Of a stretch of 16,718 nt of DNA, positions 1-13,255 are shown piece after piece. Position numbers and translations under genes: made by a program. The notes beneath the pieces are model-generated. The model ran no database searches and had not been told where the DNA came from. It saw only the letters and a list, made by a program, of their open reading frames with translations. The stretch spans positions 390,905-407,622 of the forward strand of contig NW_004754905.1 of NCBI RefSeq assembly GCF_000188695.1, in the 5' to 3' direction. How positions within the stretch are numbered: the stretch's first letter is position 1; the number at the start of each line of letters is the position of its first letter. The DNA is from Salpingoeca rosetta. Taxonomy: Eukaryota > Opisthokonta > Choanoflagellata > Craspedida > Salpingoecidae.

Positions 1-1
1 G

Positions 2-2753
2 CCGTCATCACAGTACCTCCTCCTCAAGACGGCGTACATGGACCTCTGTCGCCGCTTCAACTCGGTGCGCTGCGGTGGTGGTGGTGGTGATGGTGGTGGT
101 GGTGGTGGTGGTGGTGGTGGTGGTGGTGGTGGCGATGACGATGACGATGGTGGTTAAGATGACGCAAGTCCATCAGGGTGAATGATGTTTGTATCTCCAT
201 TTACACTCACATACGCACACGCTTGCTGCATGACTCACTTCCTCATCATACTCCAACCCCATTCTCCACCCCGCATCTCGATTTACTTTGCCTCGCGATC
301 AGATGTGCTCGTTTGTGAGGGATGAGCTTGTTCAACAGGGCGTGCCAGACCCGTCCATCTCCATGCGTACACACCACCACCACCACCACTCCGTGCCGCG
401 CCACCGCAGTGCAGCCAGTAGCCCCGGCCACCCCTCCAGCCACTCCACGTCCGCCAGCCTCACGCGCATGACACGCAACCTGTCTGGACATCTCGTGCCG
501 GGCATGCTTCGCGGTACCCGGCACTCCCGCTACAGCGGTGTCGATATGGCGACGGTTACGGGCGGCACTGCTTCCTCCATCTCCCTGATAGCGAGCAGAA
601 ACAGTGCCAATGGTGGCGGCGACCATAGCGGTCGAAGTGGCAGCGGCGGAGCGATGGTACGCACCAAGTCCAACGTCACACTCTCGGATGCACGTGCGCG
701 ATCGCGGGGCTTCAACCGAACGGCAACGGCCACAACGCCCATCGCATCACTGATCGGTGGTACGAGTGGCGGCGATGATTGTGGTGTCGGCGGTGATGAT
801 GGTGATGCCCAAGGAAGGGATGCAGCTGTGATCGAATTTTCATACACAGCTGCTGGTGTTGCTGATGACGATGCGATCCACACTGTCACAACATCAGCAG
901 CAGCAACATTGTCATCACCCAACGGCCCTGAACCACAACCATTATCTCCCTCAACAGACGCCACAGCTACTGCCACGGCTGCGCTCGAGCCTGCATCTGC
1001 GGGTTCCCACGGTTCAGACGGGGCGCCAAGTGGTGCTGTTTACAGTGCTGATGGCGATGCTGATGATGTGTCGTCTCGCCGGCGATCGCGATCTGACGTT
1101 GCCCGACGCGCAGTGGCGATGAGCGACGTCCACAGCCCTGTCAGCAGCAGCAATAGCACCGCCGTGAACAGCAGCAACGCGGACGGCGACACGAACACGA
1201 ACCCCACGGCGTCACCGGCTGCCGTGCACAGCAGCGGGCGCGATGGCAACGTGCATGCTATCGGGTCACTGTCACCAGCATCAGAGGTTGAATCACCGAC
1301 ATTCGCCAGAGGTACCACCAACACCAGCGCAGGCACCACGACAACAGCGACGAGCGGTACTGCTGGTGCGTTGTTTTCACCCATTGACCAACAGCACCAA
1401 CTACAGCAGCGCCGCCGTTCGAGTCTGAATGCGCTTGAGCTTGGACCGTATCGCGAGGGAAGCCCGCTCTCTCGCGAATTCACACCACCAGCCAAGCCGT
1501 CGTCAGCATCAGCATCCGAATCAGCGTCGCGGGCGGCGGGGGCCGTGTCATCGTCCCCGGTGGCGCGTGCGAATGTGTTTGGACACGTGGGGGCGGGGCG
1601 TCGTGGCAGCGGCGTGCTGATCTCGTCGCCGTCAGGGCGGAGTGATGACGGAAGGGGGCGGCGCCCGCGACCAGAGACAACGCCCCCAACGACTTATGTC
1701 ACGGCGCCAACACCGGACATGAGCGCAACTCCGACGTCGCAGTCGTCGCCAGCAACGCGCCGCCAATCGCTGCTGGCGGTGCCGCCCCCATTGCACGAGC
1801 ACGACGACGAGCACGATCATCCCAGTGGCAGCGGTGGTAGTCATGGTGACGTTGATGTCGATGACGACGACGACGATGACGACGATGATGGTGATGACGA
1901 TGATATGGATGGTGAATTGGATGGTGGTGATAGTTTGCGTCACGCGCGTCGGGCGAGGCCGCTGCATCGGCAGGTCTCATCAACAGCAACAACCGCCCTG
2001 CTGTTGTCGTCGTTGTCGTCATCAGCTTCCGCATCCGCACTGTCCTCATCTGCAAACTCCGCTGTGTCGCGAGCGTCGGCGGCAAAGGTGTCGGGTGGTG
2101 TTGACGACCACTTGGCAGCGACAGCGGTGATTGAGGGCGAAGTGGTGGCGGGCACCCACAACAATGGCCTCACCACCACACATGCAGAGGGCATCCATGA
2201 TGCCCGTGATGACTGCGGTGGTGAGAACTGCGGCGGTGATGGTGCTCAGGGGTGTGGCGATGACATGGACGAGGATGCGAGCGTTGACGAACACGCACCG
2301 TCGCCGTCGCCACCGCCCTCGTCATCACAGGCAGTATCACCCTCTCCCACGGCACCAGCGACCACCACCGCCACGAACACGACATCGACAACAGCATCAC
2401 CGCCGCCCGCGGTGCCTGGTCGCGTGCTGGTGATGGCGATGCGTGGCGGGTCTGACGCGAGCGTCGCGCGATCGAGCGGGTACAGCACGTCGACAGTAGA
2501 GATGTGTCTGGATACGCCGCGGTGTGGCGGTGTTGTGCCCGCACACAGCAGAAACCCCAGCAGCAGCAACAACACCGCGACTGGGGAAGACGTCAAGGCG
2601 ACGGCGAGTGGTGACGTGGAGTGTGGTGACAGCAGCGGTGGTGGCAGTGGCGACGATGATGCCGACAGGAGGGATGACAGGCACGTGGTGTACAGACAAG
2701 GCAGCGAAAAGGTCAAGCACATTGCCCTCTCCTCCAAGGGAACCTTTGTTTAA
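2..2753 (+). CDS. Low-complexity Ser/Ala/Asp-rich protein, 3' part of gene (5' end outside window)
   Basis: I do not recognise the family. The proposed exons are <2-64 and 303-2753. The first reads ...YLLLKTAYMDLCRRFNS and then meets a GT donor at 65. The second follows a CAG acceptor at 300-302 and opens with MCSFVRDELVQQGVPDPS. Both junctions are phase 0. The short segment on either side of the junction looks like ordinary folded protein. After it come about 780 residues of low complexity: a His run near the start, Ser/Thr/Ala/Gly-rich stretches, and an Asp run encoded by GAC/GAT codons at about 1852-1905. The C-terminus is KGTFV, which fits a class I PDZ ligand (T at -2, V at 0). The ATG at 303 has C at -3, a weak start context, which favours an internal exon. 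Alternatively the upstream frame reads through a Gly/Asp tail to the stop at 155-157, and 303-2753 is a separate gene. Confidence 0.6.
65..302 (+). other. Probable intron with (GGT)n near the donor
   Basis: The donor is TCG|GTGCGC and the acceptor is GATCAG|ATG. Upstream of the acceptor is a pyrimidine-rich stretch (about 250-293). A (GGT)n/(GAT)n run fills about 73-150. The intron joins two frames in phase 0. If unspliced, the upstream frame ends at 155-157 after a Gly/Asp-only tail. Confidence 0.5.
73..131 (+). repeat. (GGT)n trinucleotide repeat
   Basis: A near-pure GGT array with one GAT interruption, followed by GAC/GAT triplets. It lies inside the probable intron. If translated it would give polyglycine followed by Asp. 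Confidence 0.85.
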
Positions 2754-3301
2754 GCGGGACAGCGTGCATGCATGTGTGTGTGTGTGTATGTGTGTGTGTG
2801 CATGTATGTGTGTGTGCGAATTGTGTGCACGTGTGTGTATATGTTGGAGTTGCGAGAGATTTGTTGGTGCTATCGAGCAGTTGGTGTTATCGAGCAGCTT
2901 CATCTGTTTGTGTCGTTTGAAGGGCACTGCGTGTCGAGGTGTGACTGTCTTGAACGCGTACATGCATGTTAACTTGTGTGTGATTGTTGGTGTTGTTGAT
3001 GTGATGATAGATGGCCAGTGATTTTGCGCGTGTGCGTGCATGATTTGTGTGCGCGCTTTGTTCAAGCCTTGTGAGAGCTTTGGGGTGGCGGTTGCTGATG
3101 CAACAATTGAATGAAAGAATGAACGAGTGACAAGACAAATGCACGCAGGGGGTTCGTGCTGGTGTGCTTATCGGTGTGTGTGTGTGTTTATGCAAGCGGT
3201 GGTTGGGGAAGAAATACGCAGTCACGGCGCACGTGATAAAATAGAGCACACAAGGTGCACACGCGACATACGCAGAGGAACAGCCACGAGTTTAGAACAG
3301 A

Positions 3302-3339
3302 GGGGGAAAGGAAGGGGGGGGGGTTGTTAAGGGAAGGGG
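3302..3339 (+). repeat. G-rich tract matching a G-quadruplex pattern
   Basis: Four G-tracts (lengths 5, 10, 3 and 4) are separated by loops of 7, 7 and 2 nt on the plus strand. This fits the usual G3+N1-7 pattern. It would lie in RNA if the 3' UTR of the upstream plus-strand gene reaches this far, which I cannot see. Confidence 0.55.
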
Positions 3340-3755
3340 TTGTAAGACAGTGGACGCAACGCAATGACAGCAAACGCGCTGGCTATGAACAGGCGGCCGC
3401 AGGAATGAGCGCATGCCACCACCACAAACAGCGGAATGCGGCTGCGAAATCCGACAGAAAAAAGGAAGAGTCAAAGTGTGGCACTTGGCAACATGGCAAC
3501 ACAGCATGTTCGATTACAAGGGCGAGTCAAGACTGTAAAGGGGTCGGGTTGTCAGCTTAGGGGACCAAAGGGAGGAGGAAGCAACGAAACAAAAAGCAAA
3601 GCCTCAAAACGTGCGCAAACAAACACGCCGAGCTATGAATGAACAAAGTGGGGTTCAATACAGACGCCTTTGCAGGCGATCGGAAGTGGAGGGGTGTGGA
3701 GGGGGCATTGGCTAAAAGGAATTGGCCTGGGGTGATTCATGGGAACGGGTCGTGC

Positions 3756-3787
3756 AGAGAGAGAGAGGGGGGGGGGGGAGGGGGAGC
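3756..3787 (+). repeat. GA repeat running into poly-G purine tract
   Basis: A (GA)n run leads into a 12-base G run, then A and five more G. This is a pure purine tract of about 30 nt with possible triplex or quadruplex behaviour. No coding signal overlaps it. Confidence 0.7.
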
Positions 3788-3983
3788 AGCAGTGGAGTCT
3801 GGAGCGGGTTGAAACCGTCATGTGTTTCTATGCCTTGCTTCGAGCATGCATGTATGCACAGCGGGCATACACGAATGCAGGGCCTGACGCACGCCAACAC
3901 GTGTGCAAGTTGCCTATTCCTCATCATACATGCTACTCCTCAATCAACATCATCCATACGTCAGATATCCATGCATCAACACT

Positions 3984-6517
<2,534 letters not shown>

Positions 6518-6650
6518 GGTGGCTGCCGGTCAAAGGTGGGAGGGAAGGCGGGTGTCGGTGTAAAATGTCACTGTTTTCTTACGTATGTGCACGCGTCGTG
6601 TGGTGATGTGAGTGCGCTTGTGTGTGAGTGTGCGTGTGGACGTCGTGTGT

Positions 6651-6697
6651 GGTTGGTTGGTTGGTTGATGGTTTGGTTGGTTGATGGATTGATGGAT
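6651..6697. repeat. (GGTT)n / (GATT)n tetranucleotide repeat
   Basis: A short imperfect tetranucleotide array, GGTTGGTT with GATGGATT variants, in the presumed 5' leader or promoter of the carrier gene. Confidence 0.75.
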
Positions 6698-6987
6698 TGC
6701 TTCACGCTCGCTGGATGGACGATGAAGCAATGGTGTGTGCGTGTAGCTGCCGCTGTTTCGATATGTGTTGTTGTTGTTGTTGTCGTTGGTGGGGTGAAGG
6801 AGGGATGGAACAAGAAGGTGGAACGAGAAGGTGGAAGGGATGAGGGGGGAACCACAACCGACAGCATCGAACACAGCAACAGTTCGTCGTGGGCTGTTCT
6901 TGCGTTGTGTTTCTCGGACAAGCTGCATCCAACAACACGCGTGCTTTGAAAAGAACGATTGTTTACATATGCATGGAATCACCGCCG

Positions 6988-7016
6988 TATTATATTATTT
7001 TATTACATAATTCAAC
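6988..7016. promoter_or_regulatory. AT-rich island, candidate core promoter or spacer
   Basis: A run of almost pure A/T (TATTATATTATTTTATTAC and following bases) in an otherwise GC-rich window, directly left of the minisatellite. It could be a core promoter element or DNA-unwinding spacer for the divergent pair. It lies about 470 bp from the carrier ATG and about 410 bp from the MCMBP ATG, so no TATA assignment is possible from sequence alone. Confidence 0.35.
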
Positions 7017-7025
7017 CGAACAGAA

Positions 7026-7356
7026 CACTTCTGTCTGTCGTGTCGCGACCACCCTGCGACCACCCTGACACGTCTGTCTGTCGTGTCGCGACCACCCTGC
7101 GACCACCCTGACACTTCTGTCTGTCGTGTCGCGACCACCCTGCGACCACCCTGACACTTCTGTCTGTCGTGTCGCGACCACCCTGCGACCACCCTGACAC
7201 TTCTGTCTGTCGTGTCGCGACCACCCTGCGACCACCCTGACACTTCTGTCTGTCGTGTCGCGACCACCCTGCGACCACCCTGACACTTCTGTCTGTCGTG
7301 TCGCGACCACCCTGCGACCACCCTGACACTTCTGTCTGTCGTGTCGCGACCACCCA
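7026..7356. repeat. 43-bp minisatellite, seven full copies plus partial eighth
   Basis: Copies start at 7026, 7069, 7112, 7155, 7198, 7241, 7284 and 7327; the last is truncated after about 30 bp. I find one variant base (T to G at the fourth position of copy 2), so the array is nearly homogeneous. Each unit contains CTGTCTGTCG, the 8-bp palindrome GTCGCGAC at unit positions 17-24, and two direct copies of the 11-mer GCGACCACCCT. The minus strand is open in all three frames. Because 43 is 1 modulo 3, this follows automatically from one open frame and does not show coding. Confidence 0.97.
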
Positions 7357-7378
7357 CTTCAGTACATGCATGAAGGGA

Positions 7379-7419
7379 GACTGTATTCAGTTCTTTTTGT
7401 TTCTCGACTGAATTAAGTC
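7379..7419. promoter_or_regulatory. Inverted repeat just before the MCMBP start codon
   Basis: ATTCAGT (7385-7391) and ACTGAAT (7407-7413) are perfect arms around a 15-nt T-rich loop. The stem extends imperfectly through GACT (7379-7382) and AGTC (7416-7419), with one bulged base on each side. It ends three bases before the ATG. It could be a 5' UTR hairpin or a DNA palindrome near the transcription start. Confidence 0.5.
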
Positions 7420-7422
7420 AGC

Positions 7423-9307
7423 ATGGATGTGAAGCGTCCGCTTGAGGCCATCGACGCAGCGTTTGTGGAAATTGTGCAGGGTAATCAAGGCGGATATCAG
7501 AAGAAGAGTTTGTGCGGCATGTGTGTGCATGTGTGTGTGTGCATGTGTGTGTGCATGTGTGTGCATGTGCGTGCATGTGCGTGCATGTGTCTGTGTGTGT
7601 GTGTGTTTGAATGTGTGCTTTCAGTGTTCCTATTGTGTGCTGACTTATGGCCTGCCTCATCCTCTGCAACGCTATGCTTTGTAGCGGGAGCGCCTGCCGG
7701 TTCCTTTTCGCTGCCAGATGAGTTGATGCAGCAGGTCATCGACGCGCGTGATCAGGTACATCTCTGCGCGTACGTGTGTGTGTGCGTGTGCACGTGCGTG
7801 TGCATCTGTGTGTGTGTGTGTGAATACTCAAAGTGACGGCGCTGCATTCCCATTCTCCGTTCAGCTCATCTCCTCGTGTTCACTGTGTTTTTTTTTGTCA
7901 TTCCAGATTCCCTCACTGCACGATGTGGACCGCATGTACTTGCCACCAAACTCGCTCGTCCGCTTCCGTGGCATGATTCAAGTGTGTGTGTGTGTGTGAG
8001 TGTGTGTGTGTGTGTCTGTGTCTATGTCTGTGTCTGTGTGAGTGAGTGTGTCTGCCTTTCTGTCTGCGCTGTGTGTTCGCACGCGCACCCTCGCCTCCAC
8101 TGGACGCAGGTGCCGATGTGTACCCCAAACTCACGCTTCCCAAACATGCCACACAACACACAGGCCACGCACAATCCGGAGATCTATCTGGACGTGTACG
8201 CAACGCGAGGGCCACAGGGCGAAACAGCCGTCCACACCAGCCGCTATCGTGATATGACCAACACCAAGGTGTGTGCGTGTGTGTGGGGGGGGGGAGGAAG
8301 AACTTGGTGCAGCGGTGCATCCTTGCTGCCGCTTGTCACGTGTTTCACACGCCAGTAGCGCGTACTGCACTATGTGCTGCATTACACCCTCCCTCATCAC
8401 CCCTTCATCAATTCCTCCCCCCCCCCCTCAACACACACACACACTCTCTCTCTCTCTCTCTCCATCCGTGCGTACTCAGGAGGACTGGGAGATTGACTTT
8501 GACTCGCAGCACAACGTGTACAAGTCACGCCACACACTGCATTGCGTGCCCATTCCCGCCGAGAACACGTGGGTCCGCCAGCACCTCGCCGCATCCGCAC
8601 CTCAAACAGGTTTGTTTGCGTGTGTGTGTGTGTGTGCGTGGTGTGTATGTTGTGTATGTTGTGTGTGCCTGGTGTGTATGTTGTGTATGTTGTGCATGTT
8701 GTGTATGTTGTGTATGTTGTGTATGTTGTGTGTGTGCATTCACAGTGTGTGCATCAGCGACTACACACTCACCCCTCCGCCCTATACTCTACCATCGCCA
8801 TGCTTGCTGTGCTCGTCACCCGCACAGCGCGTGTGGCGGGGGAGCGGGTGCGCCCCGGTGCCACCAAGCGAGCGACCATGGATGAAGGCGACGACGACGA
8901 CGACGATGATGGTGATGGTGGTGATGATGATGGTGATGGTCGCGGACGAGGCATGGAGATGGATGCAGAGCAGCAGCAGCAGCAACAGTTTCCAGGTGTG
9001 TATGCATGTATGTGAGAGTGTGTTTGTGTGTGTCTGTGTGCACGAGTGTTTGTCTGTTTGTGTACCTCTTCATGTTCGTTTGTGTTTGTTTGTGCGCATG
9101 TGCAAACGTGTCATTCGCAAATGTTCTCACCACCAATTGCTCGACACCATCATCATTGTCCTCCACGATGACAGCGAAGAAGAGGGCGGGCGACATGACG
9201 GCGACCACCATCGACGACGATGGTGATTCACATCAGCAGCATGGACAGGGTAAGATGGGACATGAGCAGCCTACACTGGCGCCGTGTGTGTGTCTGTGTG
9301 TGAGTGG

Positions 9308-9340
<33 letters not shown>

Positions 9341-10406
9341 TCTGTGTCTGTGTGTCTGTGTCTGTGTGTGAGTGGGTGTGAATGTGTGTCTGTGTGTGAG
9401 TGTTAGTGTGTGTGTGTTAGTGTTTGTGTGTGTGTGTGTCTGTGTGCGTGTCCGGCATTGCACAACGGCAGAAAAGAACCACTGCTGCTTAATTCACCAC
9501 CTGTGTTCCTCACACATCCACCATTGACCACATCCACCACCACCGCAGCCCCGGGTGCGCGCGTTGCGGATGAGCACGTGCACAATCTTCCGCTTCCCGA
9601 CGACCGAACACCAGCACTGCTCAAGGTGTGGTGATGATTGTGATGATGTCGGTGGTGGCGGCAATGATGGTGTATGATATGTGGTATGTGTGGTGTTGTG
9701 GTTCACGCGTGCATTCGTGTACGTCGTGTTGAATTGTGGAATTGCCCTGCGTATGTTGACATGTGTGCATCTGTGTATGTTGACATGTGCTCGTATACGC
9801 CTGCACATGGTCATGAGTGTTCACATATGTGTACGTGTGCGCGTGTGTTGACAGGTGTACGGGGACGATCCCGGTGTGAAGCTGCACGAGATGGTGGAAG
9901 TCATCGGCGTGTATGTCAACGACCCAACGCCGCCGTCCGCCCTCACAGACGAGTGAGTTGAGACCATGACGGCGGTGGTCGCGGCGATGTGTGTGCTTGT
10001 GCTTGTGCGTGTACGTCTATTTGTGGTGGTACTTTGGTGTCGGTTGTACGCGAATTCCCGGGACAACACCTCAAGCCTTAAGAATTGTCTGATCAAGGCT
10101 CCCCGCCAACTTGCACAGCATACATTCATTCAGAACCACACCACCCCCGTCATCTCACACCGCCACCATCATCTCACACCACCTCACCACCATGAACCGA
10201 CCACATTATTAACCGACCACACCACAACGTCCCCGCTGCACCATGACTGCGGGTGGTGCAGGGAGCGCGCCTTTGCTGAGCCGCTGCCGCCGTCATCAGT
10301 ACTGCCGCGCATCCACTGCATACACATGCGCACCATCCAGCACCACAACCCGCTCATCCCACCGCAGCTGGCGCACCTCAATCACGGTCAGCCAGGGGAG
10401 AGGCGA

Positions 10407-10470
<64 letters not shown>

Positions 10471-12978
10471 TGTGTGTACGTGTGTGTACGTGTGTGTGTA
10501 CGTGCGTGCCTCTGTGTGTGTACGTGCGTGCCTCTGTGTGTGTGTTTGTATCTGTATCTGTGCCTATGAATGTGTCTGTATGTGTACGTAAACTTGCCTG
10601 CAACCCTGATCCGTGTTTCAACTCAACCGATCACGGCACCACATCACCTCCTCCTCCTCCCCTCTTCCTTCCGAGGCCACCAGTGGCAACGGCGCTGCCT
10701 GGTGCCGCTGTTGATGCGCGGCCGCCACTGCACCGGGCGCTGCTCGCTCTCGTTGGCGGCGATGACCTCACTGCCACGCTCCTCCTCCTCCACCTCATCT
10801 CTCGCGTGTACGTGCTGTTGCGTGATGCGATTGCGTATTTTGCGATTGTCTGTGTGTCTGTGTGTGTTTGTGTGTCTGTGTGTGTGTGTGTGTGTCTGTG
10901 TGTGCGTGTGTGTGTGTGTGTGTGCGTGTGTCTGTGTGTGTCTCTGTGTGTCTCTGTGTGCGTGTGTCTGTGTCTGTGTCTGTGTCTGTGTCTGTGTCTG
11001 TGTATGTCTTTCTGTCTGTCTGTGCGTCTGTCTGTCTGCACATATGTGAACATTCTCTTTCTGCTTCACCCGTGCCCTTCTCACCTCTAACTACACGCCC
11101 TGCACCGCTGTCACCACCACCACCACCACCACCACCATGGTGCCATGCAGCCACACCCGCACAGCGGATGGCACAATGACGCTCGGGCAGTTCCCACTCA
11201 ACCTCTTTGGTGTCACCGGCCCGCTCGCAGACCTCCCAGCACGGTAACGTGGAGAGGGGGGAATAACGGGTTGGCTTCGGGGTTACAGCGTGTACCTACT
11301 CTGCTGTGTGTGTGTGTGTGTGTGTGTTCTTTATTGGCGTGCACTTGCGCTTTGCGGCACATTGGCTCACAACCACCTCTTTCACCACCACCGCCACCAC
11401 CCCTATGCACAGGTTGGATGCGTTCCTGTCGACAATCACGACGAGCTCCCATCTCCTGGACATGTCGCTGCGCAGCCTCAACACCATGAGCATGGTCAGG
11501 GATGGTGGCGGAGCCGTGATTCGAGGTGGTGGTGATGGTGGTGATGGTGGTGATGGTGATGGTGGTGGTGTGGTTGGTATGCATTCATGAACATAACTCG
11601 TCGGCACACACACACACATTCATGCACACAACAAACAAACACACAAAAAAAACCAAACAAACAAACAAACAAACAAACAAACAAACAAACAAACAAACAC
11701 ACACACACACAAACACGTATGCAGAACCCAAAGCGGAGTGGATCGACGGACAAATTGTCCGCTGGATTCCTGCAGCTGCCGCGCCACGCCCACGTCATTC
11801 TAAACGAGACGGCGATGGAGGCCGGACAGCTGAACGAGCGTGGGATCGCGAATCTCATGGCCCTTAAGACAGCCATGGACACGCAGCAGGTGGCATTCGA
11901 ATTCGAACACGCAGGTGAGATGGTGAACGTAAATGGGTGAGGTGGTGGGGTAGGCGGGACGAGATTGTGTCTGTGCGTATCTGCATGTGTGTGTGTGTAT
12001 GGGTGTGTGTCTGTGTTCCAGGCTTTTGTTGTTAGTGTGCCAGCACTGATGAGTAGCGTCGTACACACGTCACACGTGGCATGTTACAAACCACATCCTC
12101 CCTCTCATCTTACCTCCATCTTACAACAACCCCCGCTGTCACGACAGGGTCCATCATGTTTGACATTGATGTGCAGCTTCTCGTTCTGTCGGAAGGAAAA
12201 TCCATGCTGCCGGTCAGTCATGACTCCTCACTTTGCTTTCAATGTTCTGTGTGTGCGTGTGTGTATCTGTGCGTGTGTGTCTATGTCTGTGTCTGTGTGT
12301 GTGTCTGTGTCTATGTTTGTGTTTGTGTGTGTGTCTGTGTGTGTCTGTGTCTGTGTCTGTGTGTGTGTGTGTGTGTGTGCATCTGTGTGTGTGTGTCTGT
12401 GTATTTGTGTACCTCTGTGACTTGTAAATGTCTGTCTGTCTGTCTTCTATGCATGTCTGCATCTCTATCTCACCCCCTGTCCACACTTTCCCCCCCCCCC
12501 CGCTCCTCCGCAACACCCCCCCCCACCCACACCCACACACACACACAACAGGTGTCGACCAAAGTGCCGATTGCGCCCACTGCTGACGTGACGGCGCCAC
12601 AGCTTACAGACGACGAGACAGACGCCATTAGGGCATACCTGGGTACGCCATAGTTGGTTGGCAGCTGGCAGTGGGCACGGTCGCGCGGAATGATGGTGTT
12701 CTTGTTCGCTGCTGCCCTTGATGGTGGCGTTGATGGTGACGTTGATGGTGGCTGTCGGTCTTGTTGTTGGTCCCTTCGTAGTCTGTTTGGCTGGTGGCAG
12801 CGTGTACCTGATGCAGCGGCTCATTCCCATGTTGGCTCACCCGTTCACAACCCCACATGTGATCGGCACCTCACCCTCTCTGCTGATCAGATTTGGCCAA
12901 GCACGCGGAGTTCACCATTGCCGAGGAGATGCAGGAGGTGAGCATGCACGAAAACGCACGTACATACAAACACACACA

Positions 12979-13009
<31 letters not shown>

Positions 13010-13212
13010 GAGCTCTTGCTTACCCTCTACTCTTCCCGACAATAAGCAGTGCTCACGGCGATGCTTGCATGCCATCTGATGCACGCGTGTGTGTAAATGC
13101 GTGCAGGCAATCAGCTCCGACTTTTCAACAATGCGGCAGGAGGATCCGTCCATCACCGCCGACGCCCTCCACCGCTTGCTCGGCATTGCAAGGTGATGCA
13201 TGCTCTGTGTGA

Positions 13213-13255
<43 letters not shown>

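Larger units (their letters stand above)
2754..3983. other. Convergent intergenic / 3' UTR region
   Basis: This 1.2-kb stretch lies between the stop of the low-complexity gene (plus strand) and the stop of the carrier gene (minus strand). It holds a TG-rich tract at about 2770-2845, purine-rich DNA and two long G-tracts. Open frames here are short, with Cys/Val, Arg/Gly or His/Thr composition typical of translated repeats, and I could link none of them to a protein. I saw no canonical AATAAA on either strand near the two stops. Confidence 0.7.
6518..7422. promoter_or_regulatory. Divergent intergenic region between carrier and MCMBP
   Basis: 905 bp separate two start codons on opposite strands, so both promoters and both 5' UTRs must lie here. 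From left to right it holds a GGTT/GATT repeat (about 6651-6697), a GTT run (about 6766-6790), an AT-rich island (about 6988-7016), the 43-bp minisatellite (7026-7355) and an inverted repeat (7379-7419) just before the MCMBP ATG. I saw no convincing gene inside; open frames are repeat translations. Confidence 0.75.

Noticed and set aside
246..2737. Multiple minus-strand open frames opposite the low-complexity gene
   Set aside because: They arise because GC-rich repetitive codons leave all frames open. The composition is Arg/His/Cys-rich and incoherent compared with the sense frame.
2754..3983. Several small open frames in the convergent intergenic region
   Set aside because: Short, repeat-like composition, no matching splice partners and no recognisable protein segment on either strand.
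7026..7356. Resemblance to a CRISPR array
   Set aside because: The units are contiguous and identical throughout, with no unique spacers, and the surroundings are eukaryotic.
6990..7371. Three overlapping minus-strand open frames of about 106-120 aa across the minisatellite
   Set aside because: With a 43-bp unit each frame cycles through all three, so if one is open all are. There is no start context or family resemblance, and the array lies between two divergent promoters.
8110..8163. Alternative exon 4 acceptor (GACGCAG|GTGCC) that would add 18 residues
   Set aside because: The acceptor at 8163 keeps the [11 protein letters not shown] spacing identical to human MIQ-DMFDPEFY. The upstream acceptor would insert sequence into a conserved block.
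12718..12890. Hydrophobic open frame [18 protein letters not shown]... in MCMBP intron 16
   Set aside because: It derives from a GTTGATGGTG repeat. Exons 16 and 17 join exactly in phase and match the human protein without any insertion here.
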